From NCBI RefSeq assembly GCF_009389715.1, contig NC_052405.1, forward strand, positions 9,713,194 through 9,777,193: a DNA stretch of 64,000 nucleotides. Reading direction: 5' to 3'. The notes beneath the pieces are model-generated. The model saw nothing but the letters and a program-made list of their open reading frames with translations, did no database searches and was not told the DNA's origin. This stretch comes from Phoenix dactylifera. Its lineage: Eukaryota; Streptophyta; Magnoliopsida; Arecales; Arecaceae. Shown piece after piece: positions 50,301 through 63,200 of this stretch (its first letter is position 1; every line of letters begins with the position of its first letter). A program made the translations under genes and the position numbers.

Positions 50301-50965
50301 TATCAAAAACAGAGAAATGTTTCTGGACAATTGAGTTAAGTAATTTACAGAACAGTATCATATCTGCAGGTGAGTCATTCTCCCATACATAACATCAATC
50401 CATGTTTCGGAGATTCTTCGCTTTGTTTTTTATGTAGAGATTCTTTGCTTTCAGTAATCCTTAGCTGCCTGATATATGCCCTGAGAAAGAAAAGAAATGT
50501 TCATTTCCAAGGATTAGACAAGTGGAAGCAGTGGCATGACAAAAAGAACTAATTTTTCTAAGGGGAAGAAATGTCTTACCACCAATATATAACTCCTAAT
50601 TATAGGCATGCATATTTCTCACTGTTTTCATCTGTATATCAAAAAGCAGAATTTTAAGATCAGATAGAAACTTTGAAAAGCATTAATATCTCAGTTGTGT
50701 ACTTATGTTGGTGAATATACTGTGTGAGTAGAAAAGCTGTTGTTTAATTGGCATTTGTTAATCCAAAAAACAATGCATATATAAATATGGTAAGAGGACT
50801 CTGCATGCTTTCCAGAAGCTTCACCTATATAAACGGAACTACAGAACTATGTCATAACCATCCAGCCTTATCCCAACAATTTGGCATTGGCTCCATGAAT
50901 CCCATTTGCCAAAACTGAGAATAGGACTATAACATAAAAACAGAGTAAGGACTATAGTCTATACT
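47306..50965. other. Intergenic region between the convergent KH and FRS genes
   Basis: The first part should contain the KH 3' untranslated region and the last part the FRS 3' untranslated region (minus). No open frame with a recognisable domain is present. A foldback-like repeat lies at about 48401-48572. Confidence 0.5.
48401..48572. repeat. Small foldback-like repeat, about 170 bp
   Basis: The left end CGAGGTTTTAAATACTGGTG (then CCGGA) is partly inverted at the right end, which reads CAAGGTTTGAAATTTTGCCG (then GA) on the other strand. The interior contains GGTATGGCGCCGTTTATAC. The ends and size suggest a small non-autonomous element. The family is not identified and there is no clear target duplication. 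Confidence 0.4.
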
Positions 50966-53900
50966 CTATACTATATAATACTCACTGCTCTGAAGGACCT
51001 GTGATTGGGAGTACATAATACAAGCAGACTCGTTCTGATATGCTTGATTAGTAATGCAAAATGGTGGTTGTGGTGAACTCGAAACCAATGGTTCCTGCAA
51101 AAGCAAAATGCGAACATTAATGTCCAATAAATGATATATAGATTAAAGGCTTATTCTTATTTAGCAAGGTATAGAGTAATTAAAAGCCAACTGGACCATC
51201 ACCAGCAGTTAACAGCCTTCTCTCCCCTTGAAAGAGGTTCATGGTCTGAATCTCGAGGGGACTTCAAATGCCTTTACCAAGAAGTGTGGTGCATGCAATA
51301 TGGAGATTGCAGAGCACACGGGTTCGAAGTGGGAACAAAGATGTAAGCCTAAATAAATATTCAATACATGACCTTGGTTCCCTGGCCCCTTGTAACTAAC
51401 CCACAAGAAAAACTATAAAGTGATTAAAAATCTGACTGAACGTTAGTATGCCATGAGATCTTGATAGGTGCACAGACATGGTGGAGCATGCATGGAGTCC
51501 AAAAGATCAGAGTGATACATATTTGAACTATTAGCCAGTAAGAAATAACACATTTACCATACCAACAATATTCAGAAACTATTCACTTTTCAATATCTAC
51601 ACATTTTTAGAAATTAATTTATATCAATGCAATCACTTCTCTATTCAATAGGTGACCAAACTTATACTTCAATCAACCTCAACCATATAAATTTTGGAGT
51701 TTGAGCACACATAAGCCCTGTCTAATCCACAGAAAAAAATTGCCAAAATGTACAAAATATTCTGGTTTCTTCATCTGTCATTGTCAGGACTCATCCCATC
51801 CTCCCTGTCATGAAGCTTTTAGTCTGTTCTTCCATGGAATGGACTCTACAGCCCTGAAGGCAATAGCACTAGTCCTTTCTAAAGGTCATCAGCCATGAAT
51901 GATCCCCTCTCAGCAAAAGCATCAAAGGCTTAATTTCTGATTCCTACTTGCGAATTTACATGTCAGATTTTATCATCTTGGGATTAGGTTTTACTTTTGT
52001 TTCAAATCAGCAGAACTATAAAAGTCATAGTGACAGTCCTGATGATTTTGCCATACCTTCATGATGCTATGAACATATACATGGGCATGAGTTGCAGCTG
52101 TTTTCTATTTTCAGAGACTGTTATAGCCGCATCATTATATGACATTCATTGATGAAGCTTGTTCGCATAATTATTGTTCTAAACTAAGGTTTTAATGCCT
52201 GTACTCATCTTCCAGAAAACAACATTCATCTTAACAGTAGAGTATAATTTCAATTATTCATTGTATTTTGAAAGGTCAGTAGTCCAAACTGTCTAGGTAT
52301 AAGAAAGCAATGAAATGTTTGCTCAAAACAACTATATTCATTGTAAGAATCACTAATTTGGTAAATTTAAATCATTATCTATATTTCTGTTCATAATAAA
52401 GGCTTTACATGCCTTAAAACAACTATAATTGATTGGCATAGAATTACTCTCCATGGTGCCTTCCAGTTACATACTTAAAATTATTCTTCAGACGAATAAA
52501 AAAGATGTTAAATATATGATCAGACATCTACTGTATCACCATCTAATTTCTATTTGATCTAAACAATTATGTCCACTTTCAAGGTCTTTATTTGGCACTT
52601 GAAAAACACTTGGTACACCAATATGTGTGCACATTACTAAATTGCTACCTGACCACCCATTGTAGGAAATTGCAGTGATAAGTATCTAGCAGGAGGCCAT
52701 TGTTGATACTGATTGCTAGAGGCTGCCAACTGGGAGTCAATTGTTATCGGTGCACCAGTTCCAGATGCAACTGCTGCATCAGTAGACAGACCTGTAACCA
52801 ATCAACATAAATAATTTTTAAAAAAATGGCTAGTATCTAGTACCATGCATGCACGCACACGTAAGAATTTCACAAACCTTTTCTTGCTTTCTTCTCTGTA
52901 CTCCTGTCTAGTGCACTTCTAACCCTACAACGACGGCGTTCTTTATCCTTCTTAAAGCTAGTTGCCTTCTGATTCACAAACGTTCTAATTTCTTTGTTTC
53001 CCACAATGATATTCTCAACTTGATCATCAGATGACTCTGATGATAGCGTATCATGAGCTCTATTCTGCAAAGCAAGATCCAATTTTTTCATAAGTTTTTC
53101 AGCTTCCTCTATGGCAACAGCATATGCTTCTTGGCACTTTGAGCCCTTTGCCATAATCTGCCCATAAACATGTCCTAGAGAGGTATATCGGCTAGCAATA
53201 GCAACTGTAGGATCAATTTCAGATGAACCATCATAATAGTTTATTGATAACCCAACCTTCACATCCTTCCTCCACCTCTTCAGGATGTACTTTTCTGGAA
53301 TTTCCTTGATATTCTTATGGTCAAGAACTTTCAGTGCATGTGAACAGAGTATACCAACAAATTCAAACTTCTTGCAACTACACGAAACTGTGTCATTTGA
53401 TAGGTCATACCTAACATAGGTTGTCCTTTGTTTCTCCACATTGGTAACCTCATATACAGAAGCTGTCCCTTCATCTCCACAATTTTTTATGACACAATCC
53501 ACATACAGCTGGAACTCCTTCATAAACATCTCATAGATCTTAGGTGTATAAATGGATGCTGCTTGCTTCAACAACCGTGAAAGAGGCACCTCAGGGGTTG
53601 ACTGAATAGCATGAAAGTCAGCTTCTAACTCATTGTAATGCCGATCCTCAACTAGCCTCTCATAGCGCTTGAAAAAAGAGAGAAGGTCCTTGTCAGGATT
53701 TAAGCATGTTTTTATGACACCATTTATGTGTTCAGTTCTCTGGGTACTTTTCATGTCAGCACAAAATATTTCCCTTCCATACACCACTGCCCATTTTTTC
53801 CTGTCTTCATACATTTTGGACAACCATGCATTTTCTGTGAGATTGTATTCTTCTAACATTTTTTGCCATGCTGATATGAACTCATCTTCATACTCACAGT

Positions 53901-55107
53901 CATAAACACATCTGCTGAAGTCAGTTTCAAAACTTGGGGAGGATTGGAAAATATGATTTAGATTCTTAACTGCATTTTGGTACACAAGCCACACACACAG
54001 ACGATATGTTGTGTTTGGCCAGACTTCTTGTATGGCTTTTATGAATGCTGCATCTTCATCTGTTAAGATTACCCGTGGAGCTTGTCCATTCATTGCCTCT
54101 TGAAAAGCTGTGAATAACCATCTGAAAGTTTCCATAGTATCATCATACAATAATGCTGCACCAAAAATGACAATTTGCTTATGATTGTTCACCCCTGTGA
54201 ACTGTGCAAATGGTCTACCATAATCATTTATCTTATAGGATGTGTCAAAACATACTACATCACCAAAGTGTTCATAGTCGATCTTCGATCTAGCATCTGT
54301 CCAGAATACATTTGTTATTTGATCTTTCATATCAAGTTGTATGGCGGAGTAAAACTGTTGATCCTCGGCAGCCTTCTTTTGTAAGTAGTGTGTTATTGCT
54401 CCAGCATCACCCAACTTCATTTCATGTTGACGAAGCCCATGCAAATAATTTTGGAAACCACTGGGAGTACAAGGAAGCATCTTATGGCCTTCACTAGTAT
54501 TGAAAAGTAAGTCGGATGTTGATTTAGAATTTACCCCTGCTGTCGTTGCATGTGCTCGTGATCTTTGGGAGTCGTTCCACTCCCTTTGTGATCTTAATAA
54601 ATGCACCTTCTTTGATGATGCAAGTTTATGATTGTGCTCTGGCTGGAATCGATGCACACAAAATTTACCATTTTTTAAGCGTTTAATGCCTATGTGAGCA
54701 TTGCAACCAGTTCTCACATCTGTCCGTAAAAACTTTGCATCCTTATCAAATGGACTACCTTTATAATAACCTTCCTTGTAACAAACAAATCTTCTTAATT
54801 TAATCTCCCCGGATTTGCTTCGAGTCATATTCTGCTTTCTTATACTGAAGCCAATTCTCCTTGCATATTCATTGTAGAACTGATACGCTTGCTCATCACT
54901 GTCGAACAACATTCCAACTTTTGGCTCGAAATCCTCTTTCGGAATGTCATTTGGCGACTGCTCCTTTTCCTTTCCATTCCCATCATGTGGGGCATCAGCA
55001 TTTTCCACTTGATTCTGATCATCAACCTTTCCACCAACGTCTCTGCGATGCTCATTTTCAGTGTCTTTTGCTTCTCCAGCATCGCCAGCCTGCTCTGTAT
55101 TATCCAT
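50966..55107 (-). CDS. FAR1/FHY3-related (FRS) protein, MULE-transposase-derived
   Basis: Three minus-strand exons join in frame: 55107-52878, 52791-52649 and 51094-50966. They give 833 residues with GT-AG introns. An acidic N-terminus (1-60) is followed by the FAR1 zinc-finger DNA-binding domain (about 61-162; Cys109, Cys135, His158, His160). A MULE transposase-like core follows (about 284-380; CFDTSY with D288, ILTDEDAA with D350), then a SWIM zinc finger (CSCKKFEFVGILCSH, about 576-590). The two C-terminal exons add a Gln/Pro/Ser-rich tail without a known domain. FAR1-family proteins are domesticated Mutator-like transposases acting in the nucleus as transcription regulators in light and developmental signalling. 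I cannot assign an exact FRS number. The last exon is inferred from an open frame after a good acceptor and is less certain than the first two. The leader is spliced and duplicated upstream. Confidence 0.9.
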
Positions 55108-56250
55108 GCTTCAAAAGCAACCCAATTATGTCAAAGCCAGCCTCTCTGTACAATAAACAACTGAGGATTAAAAGATAAAGCATAAATGGAGAACAGATAG
55201 AATAATTTACAAGATGTTGCTACCCGAAATTACAATGAGAACATGGCAATAATTCAGAAAGGTTGAATTTTTCAACTATCATTCCGTACTTTACCAAGCA
55301 ATAACTTGCTTCATTTGTCAAAATGCATTATTTTCAACACAGAGGTCATGACAAAGACTAAATTTCAAAAAAATCCTAAGTAACTGAAATAAAAGAAAGG
55401 CTACAGTTAAAACACTACCACTCCCATTCTCCCAATGCGTTAAAAAAATAAAAAAAAATAAAAAGGAATGCTTAATACAAGCAATCATAGTCGCAAAACT
55501 TCCAGAAAATAATTAAAAACCAGACTTTTTGGGTGTTTTAACTTCATTTTTCTAGGCCGGTAAACGACGCTCGCATCCAAGAATTATAGTATTTCAGTTC
55601 CTGAGGATCGGGGGAGAAAAATATTATTTCGAGAAGAGACTGGAGACCTTAAAATAATCTCTTAGATTTTACTCACCTCCGAACGCAAAGAAGAAAGTCG
55701 GCCTCGCGGAAGCGAACGTTGGAGCGCGGGAGCAGAGAAGTCGATTAGAAAACGCGAATGCCAAGGCCGGGAGACAAAGTGGGGAACGGCGACCGCCGCT
55801 GCGACCGCAGCCGCCTGCGATCGCCTCCGCCGCCAGCAGCGCCCTGGATGCGGCGGAGAGGGTGTAGTTTTCTGCCGTTCCTAGAGGAGGATCGGCGGGG
55901 AAATATTATTTCGAGAAGAGACTGAAGATCTTCAAATAAAATCTTAGATTTTTCTCACCTCCGAACGCAAAGAAGAAAGTCGGCCTCGCGGAATCGAAGG
56001 GTGGAGCGCGGGAGCAGAGAAGTCGATTAGAAAAACGCGGATGCCAAGGCCGGGAAGGGGAAGTGGAAAACGGCGACCGCCGCTGCCACCGCAGGCGCCT
56101 GCGATCGCCTCCGCCGTCCAGCAGCGCCCTAGATGCGGCGGAGAGGGTGGCGTTTACCGGCGTTCCTAGCGGAGGATCGGCGGGGAGGCGGCGAGGAGAG
56201 GAAGGGGAAAACGGGTGGTGATGGGAGAACGGTGAGGACCCAGTTCGCAA
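55108..56250 (-). promoter_or_regulatory. Spliced 5' leader and promoter region of the FRS gene
   Basis: On the minus strand an acceptor TTTATTGTACAG precedes a short leader exon (55145-55108) joined to the ATG at 55107. Two equivalent donors GGAG-GTGAGT/GTGAGA are present, at 55677 and 55959. Upstream sequence is GC-rich and CpG-rich, as expected for a leader and core promoter. Start sites cannot be read from sequence. Confidence 0.5.
55598..56163 (-). repeat. Tandem duplication of the FRS leader exon and donor, 282-bp unit
   Basis: Two GC-rich units lie at about 55598-55877 and 55878-56163. Corresponding points such as ATATTATTTCGAGAAGAGAC (55621 and 55903) and the donor site (55677 and 55959) are both offset by exactly 282 bp. 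The units share CCTCGCGGAA, GGAGCGCGGGAGCAGAGAAG, CGGCGACCGCCGCTG and CCTGCGATCGCCTCCGCCG. Differences are few, so the event is fairly young. Confidence 0.88.
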
Positions 56251-59200
56251 CGGGAGAAGGAACGGGATGGGAGTTCCTGAATTTTTCGCTCATCGCGCTT
56301 TGACGCGATCCCGCCACGTGCTGGGGAAAGCAAAAGACAAAAAAAGGGGGCTCGTTCGTGTGACAGCTGGGCACGCTAGTTTCACGGGTTCGATAACATG
56401 CGGCTATCGCAGTTAGGCGCCTGGCCTCTCGACCAAATGCGACCGCAGGTGCCTGCGGATTAATCCACACCCTTCATTCCTTCTTTGGACGCTGTTTAAG
56501 CTGCGGCCGCCTACATTTCCTCTCCCCACAACCTGTTTATCTTTATGGGTGGATTTTGTTGAGCTCAGACATAGCTAAAGCCCTGCTAATGCTCACAAAA
56601 TTTAACCAAGGAAAGCCCGGTGTTGCTCAGAAATTTAACTAAGTGTACATCTAAACCGTCATTGTGATAATTACTGAATTTAATAGTTGTATAAAATGAG
56701 TCCACCGCATATACATGAGAGAACTTGAAATTAGCTATACTCCATTGAGTTGGGGTGGCAACATATTTATTCTTTTTCTTCTTTGTCGTGAGTATTTCCG
56801 AAGGAGTCGACCTTTTACGCCGCCCAATTTGTAATGTTGCATGAGTCCCAGCTTGTGGGTCTGTTGGTAGAAATAATAAGAATCCACAAAGATTTTTCTC
56901 GTGCTCTCCATCCCATGGGATTCGAGCTCGGAGTGTTGGATTAATATGTGTCATGCTTAATTATGCAGATTCAATAAAAAATTCAGTCTGAACCTGCTAG
57001 ATCATCCGAACAAGTGCTAGATTTGCTTGGTAAAAATTAAAAGCATAGGATAACAAAAAAAAAAATAAATATAGTATTGGCCATAGAGCTAATCTTTTTT
57101 GGGCAAACTTTTTCTTTATAAACAACAAACTTTTTAAGTTTAGCCATATAGGCAAAAAGAATCTATACAAGAAGGGTATTGATGTTGTTTGCTCCAACTT
57201 TAAAAATTAAGAATTTGATTGGATAAAAATACCTAGAGTCTAATTAACTCTTAGTGCATGGTATCAACCTGAACTAGCTTATACTCAAATCACCAAAATG
57301 AAAAGAAAAGAAAAACTAGCTTGTATTTAAGTATAGTTATCCACTTATTCTATTATTGGGGCTAGAGCTTATGGACTTCATTATATAGTGGAAAATGAGC
57401 TTTCGATTTATTGAAAGTATTGTTCATATAAATCAGTATGCATGCATGCAAATTTGTAGTAAGGATATAGATACTTACTCAACCGGCTTGTGAAATCCTA
57501 TATAAAAAAAAATGACAAAGGGTTTGAAATCATACATGTATGGTCAAATTGGGTCATGTGCAATTAGATGGATTGTGTTAGATGGGACCAACTCAAAGAG
57601 GTTTTTCATAAGTGATATAAACAATTTTGTGTCCTAGTGAACATTAGACTTAGCCGTACACAAGGCTACAATAGGGGATGCGTGATGCACATAAATATGA
57701 AAGGAAAAAATCAGTGAAAAGAGAGATATGTGGCAATTTGATAATTACGAGTTTTGTTATAGCAATGATGTAGATGATTGATTTTTATCGCTCAACAAAA
57801 TCTATTGCAAGTCAAGTGCTTTTGCATTTGATTGGTAGATGAATTGGTACTTTATTAGTAATAATTTGTTCAAGGCTAAAACATGCAAGTGATTTAAGCC
57901 TTTATCAGTAACTATTTTCTCATATGCAATATACAATTTTTCCCTAATAGCATTTACATGCCTTTTAATTTTATTTTATTTTTTTGGTTGAGCCGAGGCA
58001 TGAGATAAATATGTCAAACATAAATGTTTGAACCAAATTTTTTAGATATTATGGATTTATTCAGGTTATAGTGTACACTTATACAATATGGACATTTAAT
58101 ATAGTTAAAAATTTGACTTTTGTGTTGTATCCATATTCAAGCCATGTCTATAAACTTTCATACAATGGAAGGGGATCGAATTTACTTTTATATATGATTT
58201 AAAATATTAGACACTATAATGCTGTAACACCAATTATAACAATTTTAAAGAAGGTCTACCATATCATATACACCAATTAAACATATTTAAATAATAATAA
58301 TTATTCAACAACTATTATAAATGGGAATAAACACTATCATTCATCATTTGAAGTGTTCACTAAAATATATAATAATTTAGAAATCAAAAAATATTTTCAA
58401 TTGGAAAAATATTAATTGATTTTTTTTTTTTGAGTTTACACATCAATATTGTAGTACTTTAGGGCAACTAACAGTCATTGTGGCAAAAGAAACTTGGCCA
58501 AAAAGAGTACAAACACGAGATCAAATCTACGTCCTAATATCCAACCCCAATAATTTTACCAACTTAACTAGTTACACTCTAACTTGCAATAAATATATAA
58601 ACTTATTTACATAACACGATTGCAATACTATCAGACGAACATAAGTTGTTGTATGGTATATAAATCTCAAATGCAAAGATTTTGCTGATATACATTAGTA
58701 ATTATACTACTCCTTAATCATGTTTTTAGACAAATATGTTAAGCAAGAAGTTTAAAACATCCACATTGTTAACTATTTGTTGATTATGACGGTATTAAGA
58801 TAAATCTCATTCAGACTATTTGGAATAAACACAAAATAAAATAGGGTTAATTATGCTAAAAATTATTCTTGTTTCACAAATAGGGCCTTATTTGAAAATA
58901 ATAAAATGACTCTAGTACTCTTCTAAAATAACAATTCATTGCTTATTTGAAAACCATAAACCCCTTACGTGTCCCTGACCAAGTAACTTCCTAACAAATA
59001 GAGAAAGTGGAGAGTTTTTTATTTCACTATGAAGTACAACCTGATTTTTTATTACATATATCAGGTAGTGACTTAAAAATCATTATGCTGAAAGTATGAA
59101 AATATACTTAAATTTAATAAAAATATAAATTCTAAGAAAATTCATGCCCTTTTTTATGTGTCATTTTTGTGTGAGGGCTCGTTCGGTTCGCAGAAAAAAA

Positions 59201-59690
59201 AAGAAAAAAATTGTGGTCAACGGAAAAATAATGAGATTCTTCTTATTTGGTTGGAGTTTTCAAAGAAAAATGATAAAAAAAATTGTATTTTCATAGCAAT
59301 ATGATTTTCATATTTTATGAAATTTTTTTTTCTATGAGAAATATGAGAAAGTTATTTTTTCCATGAGCCGAAATCACTCCATTTTTATTTTTTCTCAAAA
59401 AACCCTTCAGTAAAGAGACATTAAAAATTTAATTTTTATTAAAAATATAATAAAAATTATACATAATTTTTTAAAAAAATATATAGCTAACCAAACATAA
59501 ATACTCTGAAAATTTATAATTTTTCTATTATCAATCAAATATATCAAAAGTACCTATCAAAATTATATTTTTAGGAGCAAAAAAAAAGCTTCCCGCGAAA
59601 ATACATATCCTCTTCTAAATGAAGAAGATAAAAATTCTCTCGAAGATCGTAATTAATTAGATCGCCTCTTCCTCCTTAATTAGATCGTCT
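56251..59690. other. Intergenic region between the divergent FRS and TFIIIC genes
   Basis: A GC-rich shoulder to about 56530 belongs to the FRS upstream region. The rest is AT-rich without a supportable gene. Sequence at about 59170-59350, starting GGGCTCGTTCGGTTCGCAG, resembles the terminus of a small transposon, but I could not pair it convincingly with a right end. Confidence 0.5.
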
Positions 59691-60269
59691 CTTCCTCCTT
59701 CCCTACCTCCCGGTTGCGGCGGAGGAACCTCTAGAGAAGACCCTATTCGGCTGTCTGCGCGCCCGCGAGTCTCTTCGGCGTCCCAAGGTATAATGTCCCT
59801 CCTCCGGATTATTTTTTAGCATAGGCCGGGAGGGCTTGTCTTGTAAGAGGGCAACGAGGCCGGACTTGAGGGAGAGGGAGAGGGAGAGGTGGGGGTCGTC
59901 GGGGGTAGTCGGGAGATTTGGAGGAGGGGCGGGAGAAGAAGAAACCGCGGAGGGCTTCTTCTCCTTTGCCAAATCCTTTCCGGTCGGGCGGCAGGGAGAG
60001 AGAGCAAGGAGGCGAAGGGGATTTGGGGCGAGGGCCTTTTCTTGGGCCGGGACCTTAAGCGACCGCCTCAGCCGCCCAAGGACCAAGGATTCTTGTGCGG
60101 AAATTTGTGGTGCGATCTCATGGCGTCGGAAATCGAGTCGGATAAATCTTTTCTTTGATTTTAGTCGTCATCCAAAGCGATCGGAAATCGACCTCTCTTG
60201 TCCTTTAAATTCCTGTTCCCCTGCGTCCGGCTTTTTCTAGTTCGAAAAGGAGAATCCCTCCGACATCCA
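59691..60269 (+). promoter_or_regulatory. GC-rich promoter and 5' leader of the TFIIIC-subunit gene
   Basis: Composition switches from AT-rich to GC/GA-rich at about 59690, with GAGAGGGAGAGGGAGAG near 59870-59890. The open frames across it, for example 59836-60240 (+) and 59703-60086 (-), are compositional artefacts. The ATG chosen for the gene is at 60270. The promoter call rests on position and composition only. Confidence 0.4.
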
Positions 60270-63200
60270 ATGGAAGACGACGCTGCGACCACAGCTAGGG
60301 TTTCAGTCGAAGCACCGGCTTCGTCTCCGGCCGACGGAGAAGGAGGAGGGGAAGGGAGAGGAAGAGAAAAGGAAGAATGGGAGGAGGCCGATGAGGGGGA
60401 GGAAGGGGACGTGGAGGAGGAGGGCTACAGGCTAGGGTTAGATGATGAGACGGACCTTCAGGACTTCGTCGGGGAGGACACCCATGGGGTTGAGCTCTAC
60501 CAGCAACTTGAGCGGCTGGAGTACGAAGCCCTCGCCCCGAAGAAGCGCAAGGCCCTCCACGAGCAAGAGAACTGGTAAAGAACCCTTTTTTTTTTTTATC
60601 TTTCTCACTTTTTTTTCGGTTTTTTTCCATAACTTTACGATATAAAAAACAAATCTTTTTTTTTTCCTTGTATCTTTGTGTTTTTGCGTTAAAGAACCGA
60701 TGTTTTTTTGTTGTTTTCTCACTTTTTTGGTCATATTCTTGTATTTCAGTGGTAAAGTTTGAATATTTTCTTATCTCTATTCACCTTGTCATTCGTATCT
60801 TTCTGTTCTCATTCTAAAGGGTCTCTCTAATTGTTTTCCTTCTTCGTATATCCTGTTTATTCTAGTAGTGGCGAGACCACCAAGAAGCCAAAACGGGGGG
60901 AGGAGGATAAGGATAGGGAGAGGATTTTAGAAAGGGGGTTGGCTTCCGGTCTGGAAGACAGAGGAGTTGTAGAGATGGAGGAAGATGAAGGAAGGGGAGG
61001 AGGAAGAGAGGTAGAAGAGGAGGAAGAATGGGAGGAGGAAGAGGAAGGAGAGGAAGGGGAAGAAGAGGAGGGATACAGGTTACAATTTGATGGAGAGATG
61101 GATCCTCTGGACTTCGTTCAGGAGGATGCCAATGGGGTCGAGCTTTACCAGCAATTTGAGCGGCTTGAGTATGAAGCCCTTGCTGAAAGGAAGCGCAAAA
61201 CCCTCCACGAACAACAGAGCCGGTAAAAGACCAGTCTTTTCTGCGTCCTTTGTTCTTCATGTTAGTTCAGTCGTATTAAGAAACTAATCTTCTTTTTTAG
61301 GAATCTTTGTTTCCTGTAATGACTGTTTTTGATTGAGAATTATCTGTTCTATTTATGTTTCTAAGACTTCTTAGTTATTCTAGCAGTGGCGAGTCCACAA
61401 AGAAGCCAAGGCAGGAGGAGTTTTTGGGTGTGACAATGGAAGAGATCAATGAAATGATGAATTTTGGTTCCCGGAGAAGATCAAAAACTGTATGGCATGT
61501 CGGTTAATACTCTCTCTCAGTAACCATTGTTTTTTTTTGATATATGTGGTACGTAGGATGAGAAAACCGAAGAAAGATTAAGTAGATCTGACACGTGGTA
61601 GTAAAAAATGATTTGTCATTGGTGACCGTCTTTGTTATAATGCATCAAATTTGTGGGATTAGGTGATGATATAGGGAGAGACATGATGTTAGTCTGAAGT
61701 ATATGCTGTACCTAGACCAAAAACAAGCATCATAGCAACTAGTTTGTATGGCATGTCCTTGTTGCATGGTTTTAGTTTCAGAAACCTGTATGTGCATTTG
61801 TGATGATATTGTTGTTCCAAATAATTTCACTGGCAACTGACTAATTTTGTTCCTTTGAGCAGCCTAAGAAAAGGGGAAGAAAGAAGGGGTCGAAGAATAA
61901 GCTTAGCCCTGAAGTCAGTAGAAAAATTGGAGATGCTACTCTTCATTATGCATCTGGAGATTATGATGAGGTGAGAATTTTTCTTGACCATTACACTCAT
62001 GGATTTTCATTAGAACAAGCTTCAAAGATTATAGCTTACTCTAGTGAAATTGTCTGTAGTCTGTGACTCTGTACTATGCTTTGCTTCATCATTGCTGGGG
62101 CGAAAAAGTCTGTGCCAATTGTAACAGAAAACAAAACGGAAAGAAAGAGGAAAAACATATAAAAAGTCTTCTTTTTATTGTGATACAGAATTAAGAAAAT
62201 ATAAGGAAGAAGAGAAAGAGGAGACGACAAAGGAAGATTGGAATGAAAAAAATTGAGGAAGGGATAAGCACAGAGAAAACAAGAATAACAAGAAAAGATG
62301 GAGAGAATAAAGCTTGATAAAAAAATTGATATATAGATAATGCAATATGATAATAAACAAAGGAAGAAGAAAAAGATAAGGGGAAGGAATGAGGAAGAAA
62401 TGGGGAAAAAGATGAGGAAGAAGAGGAGACGACAAAGGAAGATTGGAACGAAAAAAATTGAGGAAGGGATAAGCACAGAAAAAACAAGAATAACAAGAAA
62501 AGATTGGGAGAATAAAGCTTGATAAACAAATTGATATATAGATAATGCAATATGATAATAAACAAAGGAAAGAAGAAAAAGATAAGGGGAAGGAATGAGG
62601 AAGAAAAGGGGAAAAAGATGAGGAAGAAGAAGAAGAGAAAGAAAATAGAGGGAAAATAGGGGATAAAAGAAGACAAGAGGGACTGCTTGGCAACAAGTAT
62701 GGGCTAGTTGAATTAGTAAGACACATAGATGCCTTGTTGTGCATGCGCACATGTGGGCATATAGAGACACCGCCTGTAAAGGGGTTTACAGAAGTGAGAA
62801 GTGATATTACTTGGATCTTTAGACATAAGCTATTAGGTATCATAATTGGAAAATGTTATTATTATTAATAACTCCATGTAACTCATTAATAATAAGTTTA
62901 AGACACACACACACATACACACACACATACAACTTAAACAGACCACTTAAACATACAAATATTAATAACATATGCCAAAGCATTTATATTTTCATAAAAT
63001 AATGGACTAAACAACTTCCTTATCTATCATTTCTTAGTCAACTAGGTGGCTGCCAATGAGTATGACGATATTCTAGATCCATTATCTTATTTCTCAATCT
63101 CTATCAATTGCATACACATGAAAATAATGTCGGTGGTTGCACTTCAATTCTAATGGATCCTAGAGGCATTGATGAAGTAGTTTCCACTATAACCTTAACA

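Noticed and set aside
56375-56460. GGGTTCGATAAC resembling a tRNA B-box
   Set aside because: No cloverleaf can be drawn around it and no A-box lies at the right distance.
59703-60240. Open frames of 89-134 codons on both strands upstream of the TFIIIC start
   Set aside because: Located in a GC/GA-rich leader and promoter. Compositionally biased and without conserved motifs.
62036-62843. Three long minus-strand open frames (161-244 codons) rich in Phe, Leu and Ser
   Set aside because: They arise from the purine-rich 205-bp tandem repeat in TFIIIC intron 4 and repeat the same low-complexity peptide. No gene signature.
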